5,344 nucleotides of DNA from Pseudomonadota bacterium. GTDB taxonomy: Bacteria; Pseudomonadota; Gammaproteobacteria; Burkholderiales; Methylophilaceae. The notes under the pieces were generated by a model. The model did no database searches and was not told the origin of the DNA. It worked only from the letters and a program-made list of their open reading frames with translations. A program made the translations under genes and the position numbers. Of this stretch, positions 1 to 5,344 are shown in pieces. The DNA is taken from positions 1 through 5,344 of the forward strand of contig JAKPIR010000358.1 of assembly GCA_029549705.1 (NCBI GenBank). The letters run 5' to 3'. The number at the start of each line of letters is the position of its first letter. Position 1 is the stretch's first letter.

Positions 1-139
1 TACACACGTTGCTTTCACCCCTTTCCATAAACACACATTCAAAGCATGTACCGTTTGGCAACTTGTTGTATTCATTGATTGATTTTTCAATCTGAACACG
101 CAAGGCTTTGCGCATGTTGCTCAACTTAACTGAATTCAT
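1..139 (-). CDS. N-terminal part of an unknown gene (partial)
   Basis: An ATG at 139 opens a frame that runs without a stop to the left edge, giving 46 residues that begin MNSVKLSNMRKALRVQIEKS. It overlaps the helicase end by 14 bases in another frame and has a good ribosome binding site (GGAAGGTG). The N-terminal half looks helical and basic. A CFEC pair lies at residues 32-35, with a further Cys at 46, so a small metal-binding fold is possible. The rest of the gene is outside the window and no family can be assigned. Confidence 0.72.
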   Translation of the reverse strand, partial: MNSVKLSNMRKALRVQIEKSINEYNKLPNGTCFECVFMERGESNVC

Positions 140-1757
140 AATTGATCACCTTCCAGTATTTACCTTCCTTTTGCGCCAAAATTCTTTTTGGTGTCATAAG
201 GAGTTCACTTGCATTTATTGCGTCTGCAACGGTTTCAGGTATGCAGTTAAAATCAACCGCAGGCATATAGCGTTTTAACCACCATGCGTTTGCCTGTTTA
301 CGTGCGAATTGGCTATGACTTTCGAGTGCAATCCATTCGCTGATGACTGGACCAATGTCGCCAATGTGGTACGACACGCGCAGACTGTTTGCGCCAGTTT
401 CTTTTTTTGTGTGCTTGGCATAGCTAACATCAGAAACATCGAACCACTCTTTCACTGGTGGCTTAATGCCTGTCAGAACATCAGCAGTTCCAGATCGCGT
501 GTCGTGCTTTGGCTTTTCTTCAATCGGGAAGATATAACCGCACTCACTACACTTCTTGAATGAAATAGGCATGTAGTTCTGGCATTTAGGGCATTCGCGT
601 GTTGGTGATTCCGATGGCTTGCTTTTGAACCCCTTGCGTCCAGTGATTTTGTTTACTGGTCCTTGCTCAGCAGTGGTTTCGGTGTAATCCAACCACAAAC
701 AGTTTTCTTTCCCATCTGCAATACGCATCCCTCGACCTGCAATCTGCACATACAAAACTGGAGACTTGGTAGGGCGGAGCAGTGCAATCAGATCCGTTTC
801 AGGTGCATCAAAGCCTGTAGTCAGCGTGGCAATGTTCACAAGACATTGAAGATCGCCTTTTTTAAATTGATTGATGATGGTTTGACGCTCTGTCTTTGGT
901 GTCTTGGCTGTAATCATGTTGGCGTTGATGCCTTTCTTGATAAATGACGCAAGGACATTTTCAGCATGTTCAACAGTCACACAAAAGGTTAGCCACTTCT
1001 TTCTTGTTGCGCCTTTTAAAATAATGTCACTGGTAGCTCGATCAATGACAAAATAATCATTCATCAAGTCATCAAGATCAGAAATCACGTAATCACCACC
1101 GACCACTTTTACAGATGAAGTATCCACCAGTGTCGGGGTGTCGTCCTGAACAACAAGCGGGGATAAGTGGCCACTCTTGAGTAGTTCATCCATACCAACA
1201 GTCGTGGCGATTGAATCAAACAGGCGTTTTTCATTGCCTGGATCGTGCAGGTGTACGCCATTACCGCGGAACGGTGTGCCAGTGAAGCCGATCACCAGTA
1301 TTTTTCCGTTGTTGTATCTTTCACATTCAAAAATAAACTTCCGATACATGCCAGATTGCTCGGTGTTAATGTTGTGACACTCGTCCACAATAATTAGGTC
1401 CACGCGACCAAGATGGATTGCTTGCTTTGCAATGCTGCCAATGGTGGCAAAGATAATCTGACTTTCTAAGTCTTTTTTACCAAGTGCTGCACTACAGACT
1501 CCAGCAGGCGCTTCTGGCCAGATTGCTAGTAACTTTTCCAAGTTCTGCTGACAAAGCTCACGGCTTGCAACGGTCATAATGATGCGCGTTTGCGGAAATT
1601 CAGTAATAGCGCGTTTGCACAGTTCCGCAATAACAACTGATTTACCTGCACCCACACACATATTAACGATGGGATTTTTATTGTCTTGAATGTGGCGATT
1701 CATCCAAGCGTAAAGCTCTGAAATCGCACGTTCCTGATATGGTCTTAATTGGAACAT
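126..1757 (-). CDS. Superfamily 2 DEAD/DEAH-box helicase with zinc ribbon
   Basis: This 543-aa phage helicase carries the full SF2 motif set. These are LRPYQ (4-8), Walker A MCVGAGKS (33-40), motif Ia TVASREL (62-68), DECH box (125-128), motif III-like GFTGTPFR (157-164), FCVTVEHAE (258-266), TLTTGFDAP (311-319) and the arginine-finger motif QIAGRGMR (338-345). A four-cysteine zinc ribbon follows (C389, C392, C403, C406). A C-terminal extension of about 130 residues includes VSYAKHTKKETGANSLRVSY and SEWIALESHSQFARKQANAW; I recall such a segment in phage helicases but cannot name its fold. The closest general type is the RAD25/UvsW-like group of DNA-remodelling helicases, not the hexameric replicative helicases. 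Likely role: ATP-driven unwinding, branch migration or origin remodelling beside the recombinase genes. The frame is intact. It overlaps the preceding gene by 13 bases and the following one by 14. Confidence 0.95.
   Translation of the reverse strand: MFQLRPYQERAISELYAWMNRHIQDNKNPIVNMCVGAGKSVVIAELCKRAITEFPQTRIIMTVASRELCQQNLEKLLAIWPEAPAGVCSAALGKKDLESQIIFATIGSIAKQAIHLGRVDLIIVDECHNINTEQSGMYRKFIFECERYNNGKILVIGFTGTPFRGNGVHLHDPGNEKRLFDSIATTVGMDELLKSGHLSPLVVQDDTPTLVDTSSVKVVGGDYVISDLDDLMNDYFVIDRATSDIILKGATRKKWLTFCVTVEHAENVLASFIKKGINANMITAKTPKTERQTIINQFKKGDLQCLVNIATLTTGFDAPETDLIALLRPTKSPVLYVQIAGRGMRIADGKENCLWLDYTETTAEQGPVNKITGRKGFKSKPSESPTRECPKCQNYMPISFKKCSECGYIFPIEEKPKHDTRSGTADVLTGIKPPVKEWFDVSDVSYAKHTKKETGANSLRVSYHIGDIGPVISEWIALESHSQFARKQANAWWLKRYMPAVDFNCIPETVADAINASELLMTPKRILAQKEGKYWKVINYEFS
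147..154 (-). promoter_or_regulatory. Ribosome binding site for the downstream partial gene
   Basis: The minus strand reads GGAAGGTG, seven bases before the ATG at 139, inside the final codons of the helicase gene. It is the main evidence that the open frame running off the left edge is a real gene. Confidence 0.7.
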
Positions 1758-2317
1758 GGTAGTATTCCTCCATGTTCTTCGATGAAGTTAAGAAAATCTT
1801 GGCGATTAATTTCTCTAGCGATTAAGTTTTTCTGCATCCTAGTTCTCTTAAACCACTGGAAATCAAAGTCATCTAAGTAGTCGGGTGCGTGAAGAAAAAA
1901 CCAGTTGTCACCACTACGCTTAAAGATTGTTAGATCTCTGCTAAGGTAGAAATTGTCACTTGCTTTACCTTCAATAATTGCCATGGATGCACTTGCATTT
2001 ATCTCCTTGTAAATCTTCAAATTAATTTCTCTTTGAATTTCATCTTCACATGCAATGACATCAAAAATTGTAACTGTCACATGGTCAAATCGACTTAAAT
2101 CTTCTTCTTTAAATCTCAACCATTTTGTTTTGCCATTAGTTTGTGAGAAACACTTGTACTGATTAGTAGTTGTTTCAGTGACAATGATCGGCGCATCTAA
2201 TCCAAGAAAATAAATGCATGTCTTGTCCTTTTCCTCTTCAATAAAATCATTGTATTTTTCAAGGTATTGAGGATGGGTAAATACGCACATAATGGCTTTT
2301 TTGACATCTTCTCTCAT
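1745..2317 (-). CDS. Hypothetical protein, 190 aa, from AT-rich DNA
   Basis: I do not recognise this protein. It is soluble, mixed alpha/beta and rich in charged and aromatic residues, with no signal peptide, membrane segment or nucleotide-binding motif. Notable stretches are KTCIYFLGLDAPIIVTET (about 32-49), an aromatic DNWFFLHAPDYLDDFDFQWF patch (about 137-156) and a basic KRTRMQKNLIAREINRQ segment after it. The ATG at 2317 overlaps the nuclease stop as ATGA, with an AAGGA about 11 bases upstream. Its end overlaps the helicase start by 13 bases, so it is tightly coupled on both sides. A hand count of 1801-2280 gives about 35% G+C, against about 49% for 2881-3060 in the nuclease gene, so it may be a later acquisition. 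It could be an accessory or counter-defence protein, but nothing in the sequence proves that. Confidence 0.85.
   Translation of the reverse strand: MREDVKKAIMCVFTHPQYLEKYNDFIEEEKDKTCIYFLGLDAPIIVTETTTNQYKCFSQTNGKTKWLRFKEEDLSRFDHVTVTIFDVIACEDEIQREINLKIYKEINASASMAIIEGKASDNFYLSRDLTIFKRSGDNWFFLHAPDYLDDFDFQWFKRTRMQKNLIAREINRQDFLNFIEEHGGILPCSN
1766..1771 (-). promoter_or_regulatory. Strong ribosome binding site for the helicase
   Basis: The minus strand carries GGAGGA eight bases before the ATG at 1757. It lies within the last codons of the 190-aa gene, which encode His-Gly-Gly-Ile. This supports the 1757 start, which leaves the Q-motif-like LRPYQ at the extreme N-terminus as expected for this helicase type. 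Confidence 0.75.
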
Positions 2318-3276
2318 ATCTGCACTATTCCTTTTTCTGTGTTTATGTACTTTTGTGTATTTGAACGGTAGAAAACATTTAGGTTTTCATCTGCATGGGT
2401 GAACTCAAGACTAGGGAAAAGCATCGGGATGAAACGATGGTTTTTGCATACCATTCCTTCGTCCTGCTCAACTTCATAGCCTTTTTGCTCGCATAGCCAA
2501 CCGCCTGTTTCTTTGGGTGTGCTGTGAATGCAAGTGCGACAATTTTTCTCAGGTAGTGGATTTGGTAAATCCTCTACAGTGCGATAGCAATATTCTGAAA
2601 AATCGCAAAACTTGCACTGAAAGAAACTTGCATCTTTGCCGATTGGTAAAGGTGGTTCATTCGCAAAAATGATCTGCCCAGCGCGTTCAATCCAGTATTC
2701 AGCTTGCTTCTTGTCATAGTGCAGACGTTCACCGTATAGCTCGTCTGTGTTCTTGTTTCGGGCCAAGTAGTAGGCTCTGGTCAATCCAAGACCGTGCATG
2801 TAGACCTGCATCTGTGCCACATGCTCAGGTTTGGTCTTTTCAACGCCATCGGTTTGCAATTTTGCAAATGACTTGTCATTATGTGTTTTGAACTCTAAGA
2901 GATGCCATGTTTTCGGTGCTGAATGCAGTCCTAATGCCGCACCATCCGCATGTCCTCTGAAATGACCGCCATGAAAAGCAATTGCCCATTGCTCTCCAGT
3001 GGTCGGATCAACTTCCAAAACTTCCACGCCTGCTGACTGTAAATCCGCAATAAGGCGTGGTTCTTCCAAATGACCAGTTTTGAACAGGCGCAACATGCGC
3101 CCGTCAAACTGTGAGCGTTTTACCCAGCGAAACATGAACCACAATTCACGAGCGCATGGACGACCAATAGAAGAAGCGCCCAAGTATGTGCGGTGTGAAC
3201 TTCTGTTTGCCGCCTTGATTGCAGCGTAGATCGCTGCAACCGTTGGCTCGTCTTGAATCATTGTTAGTTTAGCCAT
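2314..3276 (-). CDS. PD-(D/E)XK nuclease, Cas4/RecB-like, with predicted Fe-S cluster
   Basis: This 320-aa protein is a RecB-family nuclease. Motifs in order are GASSIGRPCARELWF (33-47), GHLEE (68-72, with E71 or E72 a likely catalytic acid), GHADG (108-112, D111), LEFKTH (127-132, E128 and K130 of the ExK core) and HVAQMQVYM (152-160, the QxxxY helix). C41 together with C221, C224 and C230 (spacing CX2CX5C) matches the iron-sulfur cluster pattern of Cas4 and AddB. A second cysteine set, C246, C249, C262 and C277, forms an additional C-terminal module. The last 40 or so residues are unassigned. The ATG at 3276 lies 11 bases after the DUF669 stop, with AAGG about nine bases upstream. No CRISPR array or cas1/cas2 is nearby, so a phage exonuclease for end resection is much more likely than an adaptation protein. 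All key residues are present, so activity is expected. Polarity and substrate cannot be read from the sequence. Confidence 0.92.
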   Translation of the reverse strand: MAKLTMIQDEPTVAAIYAAIKAANRSSHRTYLGASSIGRPCARELWFMFRWVKRSQFDGRMLRLFKTGHLEEPRLIADLQSAGVEVLEVDPTTGEQWAIAFHGGHFRGHADGAALGLHSAPKTWHLLEFKTHNDKSFAKLQTDGVEKTKPEHVAQMQVYMHGLGLTRAYYLARNKNTDELYGERLHYDKKQAEYWIERAGQIIFANEPPLPIGKDASFFQCKFCDFSEYCYRTVEDLPNPLPEKNCRTCIHSTPKETGGWLCEQKGYEVEQDEGMVCKNHRFIPMLFPSLEFTHADENLNVFYRSNTQKYINTEKGIVQI

Positions 3277-3287
3277 GAGTCAGACCC

Positions 3288-3800
3288 TTATTTACGCGCC
3301 CAAGGTGCAGATGCAGCTTGTGGTGCAGGTGCAGATTGTTGTTGCGCACCGCCATATCCACCGCTTTGCACTGGTTGTTTAAAGCCTTGTGATTGACCAT
3401 GTTCGAGTGCTGAATAACCTCTGATCTCATTCGATGGCTCATACTGACCAGTTTTATCTTCTTTGATAATGACGCGAACCTGCATCGGCTGATGGTGCAA
3501 CTCGCTAGAGTCGTTCACCGAGTTACGACCAATGGCAGCGCAAATCTGTGCAATGTTTTGGCGACCAATGCGGACAACTTCTGGGTTTGAATGGTTGATG
3601 TTGATGTTTTGGAAAACGATACGACCCGCGTATTGACCATCTACAATTTCCCATTGCAGTGACAAGCGGTTTCCACCGTTGCGGTTTTCCTTAATTTCAG
3701 AATTAACAATCTGAGCGATATAATTACCTTTTGGTAAAAGCTCGTAGCTTGGCGCTGAGTTAAGTTCTGATTGATCGAATTGCATGTTTAACATGTTCAT
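3288..3800 (-). CDS. DUF669 protein, probable phage single-strand DNA-binding protein
   Basis: This 170-aa protein fits the DUF669 family, found in phage replication and recombination modules and thought to act like SSB. The N-terminal part (about 7-132) is a predicted beta-rich, OB-like domain. It includes LPKGNYIAQIVNSEIKEN (22-39), the strand LSLQWEIVDGQYAGR (46-60) and a helix RIGRQNIAQICAAIG (77-91). A Gly/Gln/Pro/Ala-rich, probably disordered linker covers about 134-165, and the protein ends with the short tip APWARK. The linker codons include a tandem GGTGCA repeat at 3322-3333 on the plus strand. An AAGGCGGA site at 3808-3815 precedes the ATG at 3800, and the gap to the ATPase is 13 bases. 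Expected role: coat single-stranded DNA and support the neighbouring ATPase and nuclease. The family call is good; the DNA-binding role is inferred from family and context. Confidence 0.88.
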   Translation of the reverse strand: MNMLNMQFDQSELNSAPSYELLPKGNYIAQIVNSEIKENRNGGNRLSLQWEIVDGQYAGRIVFQNININHSNPEVVRIGRQNIAQICAAIGRNSVNDSSELHHQPMQVRVIIKEDKTGQYEPSNEIRGYSALEHGQSQGFKQPVQSGGYGGAQQQSAPAPQAASAPWARK

Positions 3801-3813
3801 ATGTATTTCCGCC

Positions 3814-4503
3814 TTATGCGTTTGATGTGTTTAAGATTTTGTTTGCGATAAGTGAAAGATCGGGCGCTTCGTAGTAGTCCAATGCACCAGAACGGTCTTT
3901 CGCTTGATAATTGAAATCAGGTTGAGTCTGGAGCATTCGTTCCATTTCGCCTGTTTCTGGGTTTTTTTCGATGCGAAGTACGAATACCTCGTCAAAGAAA
4001 TAAGGGATGGCTTGACCAATCTTTGCGCCTGGTGCGCTTGGTTGGTACAACATGCGACCAGTGTCCTGATCCTGCTGTTTTTCCATCTTGGCCGACATAT
4101 AGACATTGCGTGGCAAGTCACGAAATGCACGAACTAGGTCTTGCATTTGCTCAGACAGCACGCCATAAGCGGCACGAGGGTCTTTGTGGTCTTTTTTGGC
4201 TTTGTTTAAAACAACTTCCGCAATTTCTGAGATCGAGTCGATGCAGATCCAATCGAAGTCTTTAAAATCCTGATGGTTGTTTTTAAGCAACTCATAAACT
4301 TCCATCAGGTCATCCATGCTTTGCACTTCTGCCACTGCAATGTCTGTATCACGTAGTGATAACAAGCCTGCTTCTGCTGAGATAATCAGCGCATTGCCAC
4401 CAGTGGTTGCAGACAAACAGGTTTTACCTGCACCAGCTTGGCCGTAAACCAAGACTTTGATGCTTTTCACGCTATCGCGTGTTGTTGTTAGTTTGATCGC
4501 CAT
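3814..4503 (-). CDS. Sak4-like RecA-fold ATPase (AAA_24), probable recombinase/annealase
   Basis: This 229-aa protein is a P-loop ATPase of the phage AAA_24 / Sak4 type, a family placed in the RecA/Rad51-like fold and linked to single-strand annealing and phage recombination. Walker A is GQAGAGKT at residues 21-28, directly after the KVLVYG strand. Walker B is FDWICIDS at about 83-90, with D89 as the likely metal-coordinating acid and SISE following. A conserved-looking C-terminal block contains DRSGALDYYEAPDL. The length is normal for the family, and it lacks the N-terminal and extra C-terminal domains of cellular RecA. The ATG at 4503 follows the previous stop by two bases, with AAGGA about ten bases upstream inside the previous gene. 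The next gene encodes a DUF669 protein, a frequent partner of Sak4. Expected role: ATP-dependent annealing or strand exchange on phage DNA in the cytoplasm. The ATPase fold is secure from the motifs; the annealing role comes from the family. Confidence 0.9.
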   Translation of the reverse strand: MAIKLTTTRDSVKSIKVLVYGQAGAGKTCLSATTGGNALIISAEAGLLSLRDTDIAVAEVQSMDDLMEVYELLKNNHQDFKDFDWICIDSISEIAEVVLNKAKKDHKDPRAAYGVLSEQMQDLVRAFRDLPRNVYMSAKMEKQQDQDTGRMLYQPSAPGAKIGQAIPYFFDEVFVLRIEKNPETGEMERMLQTQPDFNYQAKDRSGALDYYEAPDLSLIANKILNTSNA

Positions 4504-4505
4504 GA

Positions 4506-4886
4506 TTAAGCGTCCTTTAGTTCAATAGAAATGCTAGGTTTTGCTGGTTTTGATGTGATGTACTTGTTCAGGTGTGGTGCCAAGTCGTCACGCATAGAAC
4601 ACAATGTCCTGTATTCTTTGGTGTTAAGCTTCGCTTCCCACGTGAAGCACTTCTTAACTTCATCAGGCAAAACTTCCCAAACGTCCTGAATTGCATCTGT
4701 GTCAACAGAGCGCGTCACCTTGCCAGTGGTTTTTACCTTGAACTGGTCATCTTCAAGCGAAGTCACACCCTCATCCTTGACACCGACCACCGCAATAATT
4801 TGCGCTTCAACTTCAAGGCGCTGCGCTCTTGCAGCTTCTTCATTGCGTTTAGCGTCAATCCACGATTGAAATAACGCTGCATTCAT
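4506..4886 (-). CDS. Uncharacterised phage protein, 126 aa, beside the Sak4-like ATPase
   Basis: This small soluble protein resembles the uncharacterised proteins commonly found next to the ATPase and DUF669 genes in phage recombination modules; the resemblance is from memory and I cannot give a firm family name. Residues 10-30 form a charged, Ala-rich predicted helix (IDAKRNEEAARAQRLEVEAQ). A SLEDDQFKVKTTGKVTRSVD segment follows at about 43-62 and looks like a beta hairpin. The remainder is helical with an aromatic FTWEAKLN segment. The frame is open to an ATG at 4943, but the start at 4886 is preferred. It has a strong AGGAG site seven bases upstream, whereas the longer form would overlap the previous gene by 47 bases and adds an uncharacteristic Lys-rich leader. 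Its stop lies two bases before the ATPase start, so the two are probably translated together. A possible partner or modulator of the ATPase is inference only. Confidence 0.82.
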   Translation of the reverse strand: MNAALFQSWIDAKRNEEAARAQRLEVEAQIIAVVGVKDEGVTSLEDDQFKVKTTGKVTRSVDTDAIQDVWEVLPDEVKKCFTWEAKLNTKEYRTLCSMRDDLAPHLNKYITSKPAKPSISIELKDA

Positions 4887-4893
4887 CTTTGTT

Positions 4894-4899
4894 CTCCTA
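4894..4899 (-). promoter_or_regulatory. Ribosome binding site that fixes the start at 4886
   Basis: The minus strand reads TTAGGAGAACAAAGATG. AGGAG sits seven bases before the ATG at 4886, and the TAG inside it is the stop codon of the preceding 132-aa gene. Termination and re-initiation are therefore directly adjacent. This supports the 126-aa form of the downstream protein over the 145-aa form starting at 4943. Confidence 0.8.
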
Positions 4900-5295
4900 A
4901 GCTGCCAAAACTTGATCGGCTTGTTCTTCTGCGAAGTATTCAAGCTGCTTGTTTAAATCTGTGACTTGGCTTTCAGTAAGTGTGATACGCAAGCCGTTGG
5001 GTATGTCCGTATTGTCGTTATCTACAACAAGAACAAAGGTTTCTTCATCAACAACAAGTTGCTCGTAGTCTTGATTGCAGTAATCTTCGTACTGATAATT
5101 AGAGCCATAACGGTTAGGGATGTATGCAATTTCACGTGATTTAGCGATTACATCAGCAGTCATAGAGCATTGGATTACGATGCAGCCAAGTTTTAGATCA
5201 AACGAAACTAAAGACCCATCAACTTCAATATCGCTAGAAACTTCAAATTTCGGAAGCTGAGGGCAGAACAACTCAGGTTTAGACATCATATTCAT
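4897..5295 (-). CDS. Hypothetical phage protein, 132 aa, acidic
   Basis: I do not recognise this protein. It is rich in Asp and Glu, has no signal peptide or membrane segment, and carries a Tyr/Asn-rich patch around residues 58-75. This is followed by probable beta strands (VVDEETFVLVVDN, about 81-93) and a likely C-terminal helix (about 108-128) ending in QVLAA. The start at 5295 is chosen because it overlaps the upstream stop as ATGA and has a GGGGA ribosome binding site six bases upstream. In-frame ATGs at 5289 and 5286 are possible but worse placed. It is the first complete gene of the visible operon and ends 10 bases before the next start, so a role linked to the recombination genes, or a small accessory role, is conceivable. 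The sequence itself shows no function. Confidence 0.8.
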   Translation of the reverse strand: MNMMSKPELFCPQLPKFEVSSDIEVDGSLVSFDLKLGCIVIQCSMTADVIAKSREIAYIPNRYGSNYQYEDYCNQDYEQLVVDEETFVLVVDNDNTDIPNGLRITLTESQVTDLNKQLEYFAEEQADQVLAA

Positions 5296-5344
5296 TGCGC
5301 TTCCCCAACACGTGATTTCATTTCAATGACTTCGCCTTTTTCAA
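5292..5344 (-). CDS. C-terminal end of an upstream gene (partial)
   Basis: An open frame enters from the right edge of the window and ends in TGA at 5294-5292. Its last 16 residues read EKGEVIEMKSRVGEAQ. The stop overlaps the start of the next gene as ATGA, the usual sign of translational coupling in a phage operon, and the other two minus-strand frames close quickly in this stretch. Sixteen residues are too few to name a family. The frame is inferred from the ATGA junction and the tight packing of the rest of the operon. Confidence 0.6.
   Translation of the reverse strand, partial: EKGEVIEMKSRVGEAQ

Noticed and set aside
309..1377. Three plus-strand open frames (309-563, 663-947, 1177-1377) opposite the helicase
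   Set aside because: They are antisense to an intact helicase with all motifs, are short, and have no recognisable content.
2314..3276. Cas4 of a CRISPR-Cas system
   Set aside because: The motifs are Cas4-like, but there is no repeat array or other cas gene in the window. The neighbours are phage recombination genes.
3304..3334. Short GGTGCA-type direct repeats as a possible iteron or binding site
   Set aside because: They encode the Ala-Pro-rich linker of the DUF669 protein and are too few and too short to support an origin or operator.
3831..4130. Minus-strand 99-aa open frame inside the ATPase gene
   Set aside because: It lies in another frame wholly inside a gene with intact Walker motifs, and its translation is a low-quality Arg/Lys/Ser-rich shadow.
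3904..4874. Plus-strand open frames (3904-4137, 4023-4265, 4572-4874) opposite the ATPase and the 126-aa gene
   Set aside because: They overlap each other or lie antisense to well-supported genes, and the translations show no domain-like sequence.
4887..4943. N-terminal extension of the 126-aa protein to an ATG at 4943 (145-aa form)
   Set aside because: It would overlap the preceding gene by 47 bases, while the internal ATG at 4886 has a strong AGGAG site at ideal spacing.

Overview
The window is a compact stretch of phage-type DNA in which every recognisable gene lies on the minus strand, read from high to low coordinates. Neighbouring genes overlap or are separated by about 13 bases at most, and no promoter, terminator, tRNA, insertion sequence or CRISPR array was seen. 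It looks like the middle of one long early transcription unit, with one gene running off each edge. The protein types and the moderately AT-rich DNA suggest a gammaproteobacterial phage or prophage. A host such as Acinetobacter (Moraxellaceae) is my best guess, but this rests on general resemblance, not a search. No integrase, repressor or virion gene is present, so prophage, free phage and other mobile elements cannot be told apart here.

Layout in transcription order: (1) the last 16 codons of an upstream gene (5344-5292). (2) An unrecognised acidic 132-aa protein (5295-4897). (3) A 126-aa protein of an uncharacterised phage type (4886-4506), whose start is moved inward from the longest possible reading frame because of a clear ribosome binding site. 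(4) A RecA-fold ATPase resembling phage Sak4 / AAA_24 proteins (4503-3814). (5) A DUF669 protein, likely single-strand DNA binding (3800-3288). (6) A Cas4/RecB-like PD-(D/E)XK nuclease with a predicted iron-sulfur cluster and an additional cysteine set (3276-2314). (7) An unrecognised 190-aa protein from distinctly AT-richer DNA (2317-1745). (8) A superfamily 2 DEAD/DEAH helicase with a zinc ribbon and a C-terminal extension (1757-126). (9) The first 46 codons of a further gene (139-1).

Genes 4, 5, 6 and 8 together form a plausible DNA recombination and replication module. The nuclease would resect ends, the DUF669 protein would coat single strands, the Sak4-like ATPase would promote annealing or strand exchange, and the helicase would remodel branched or duplex DNA. 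This is inferred from family membership and gene order. The novelty here is modest: the functional core is a known phage arrangement. The items most worth a second look are the AT-rich 190-aa orphan between nuclease and helicase, the second cysteine cluster of the nuclease, and the SSB-like architecture of the DUF669 protein.
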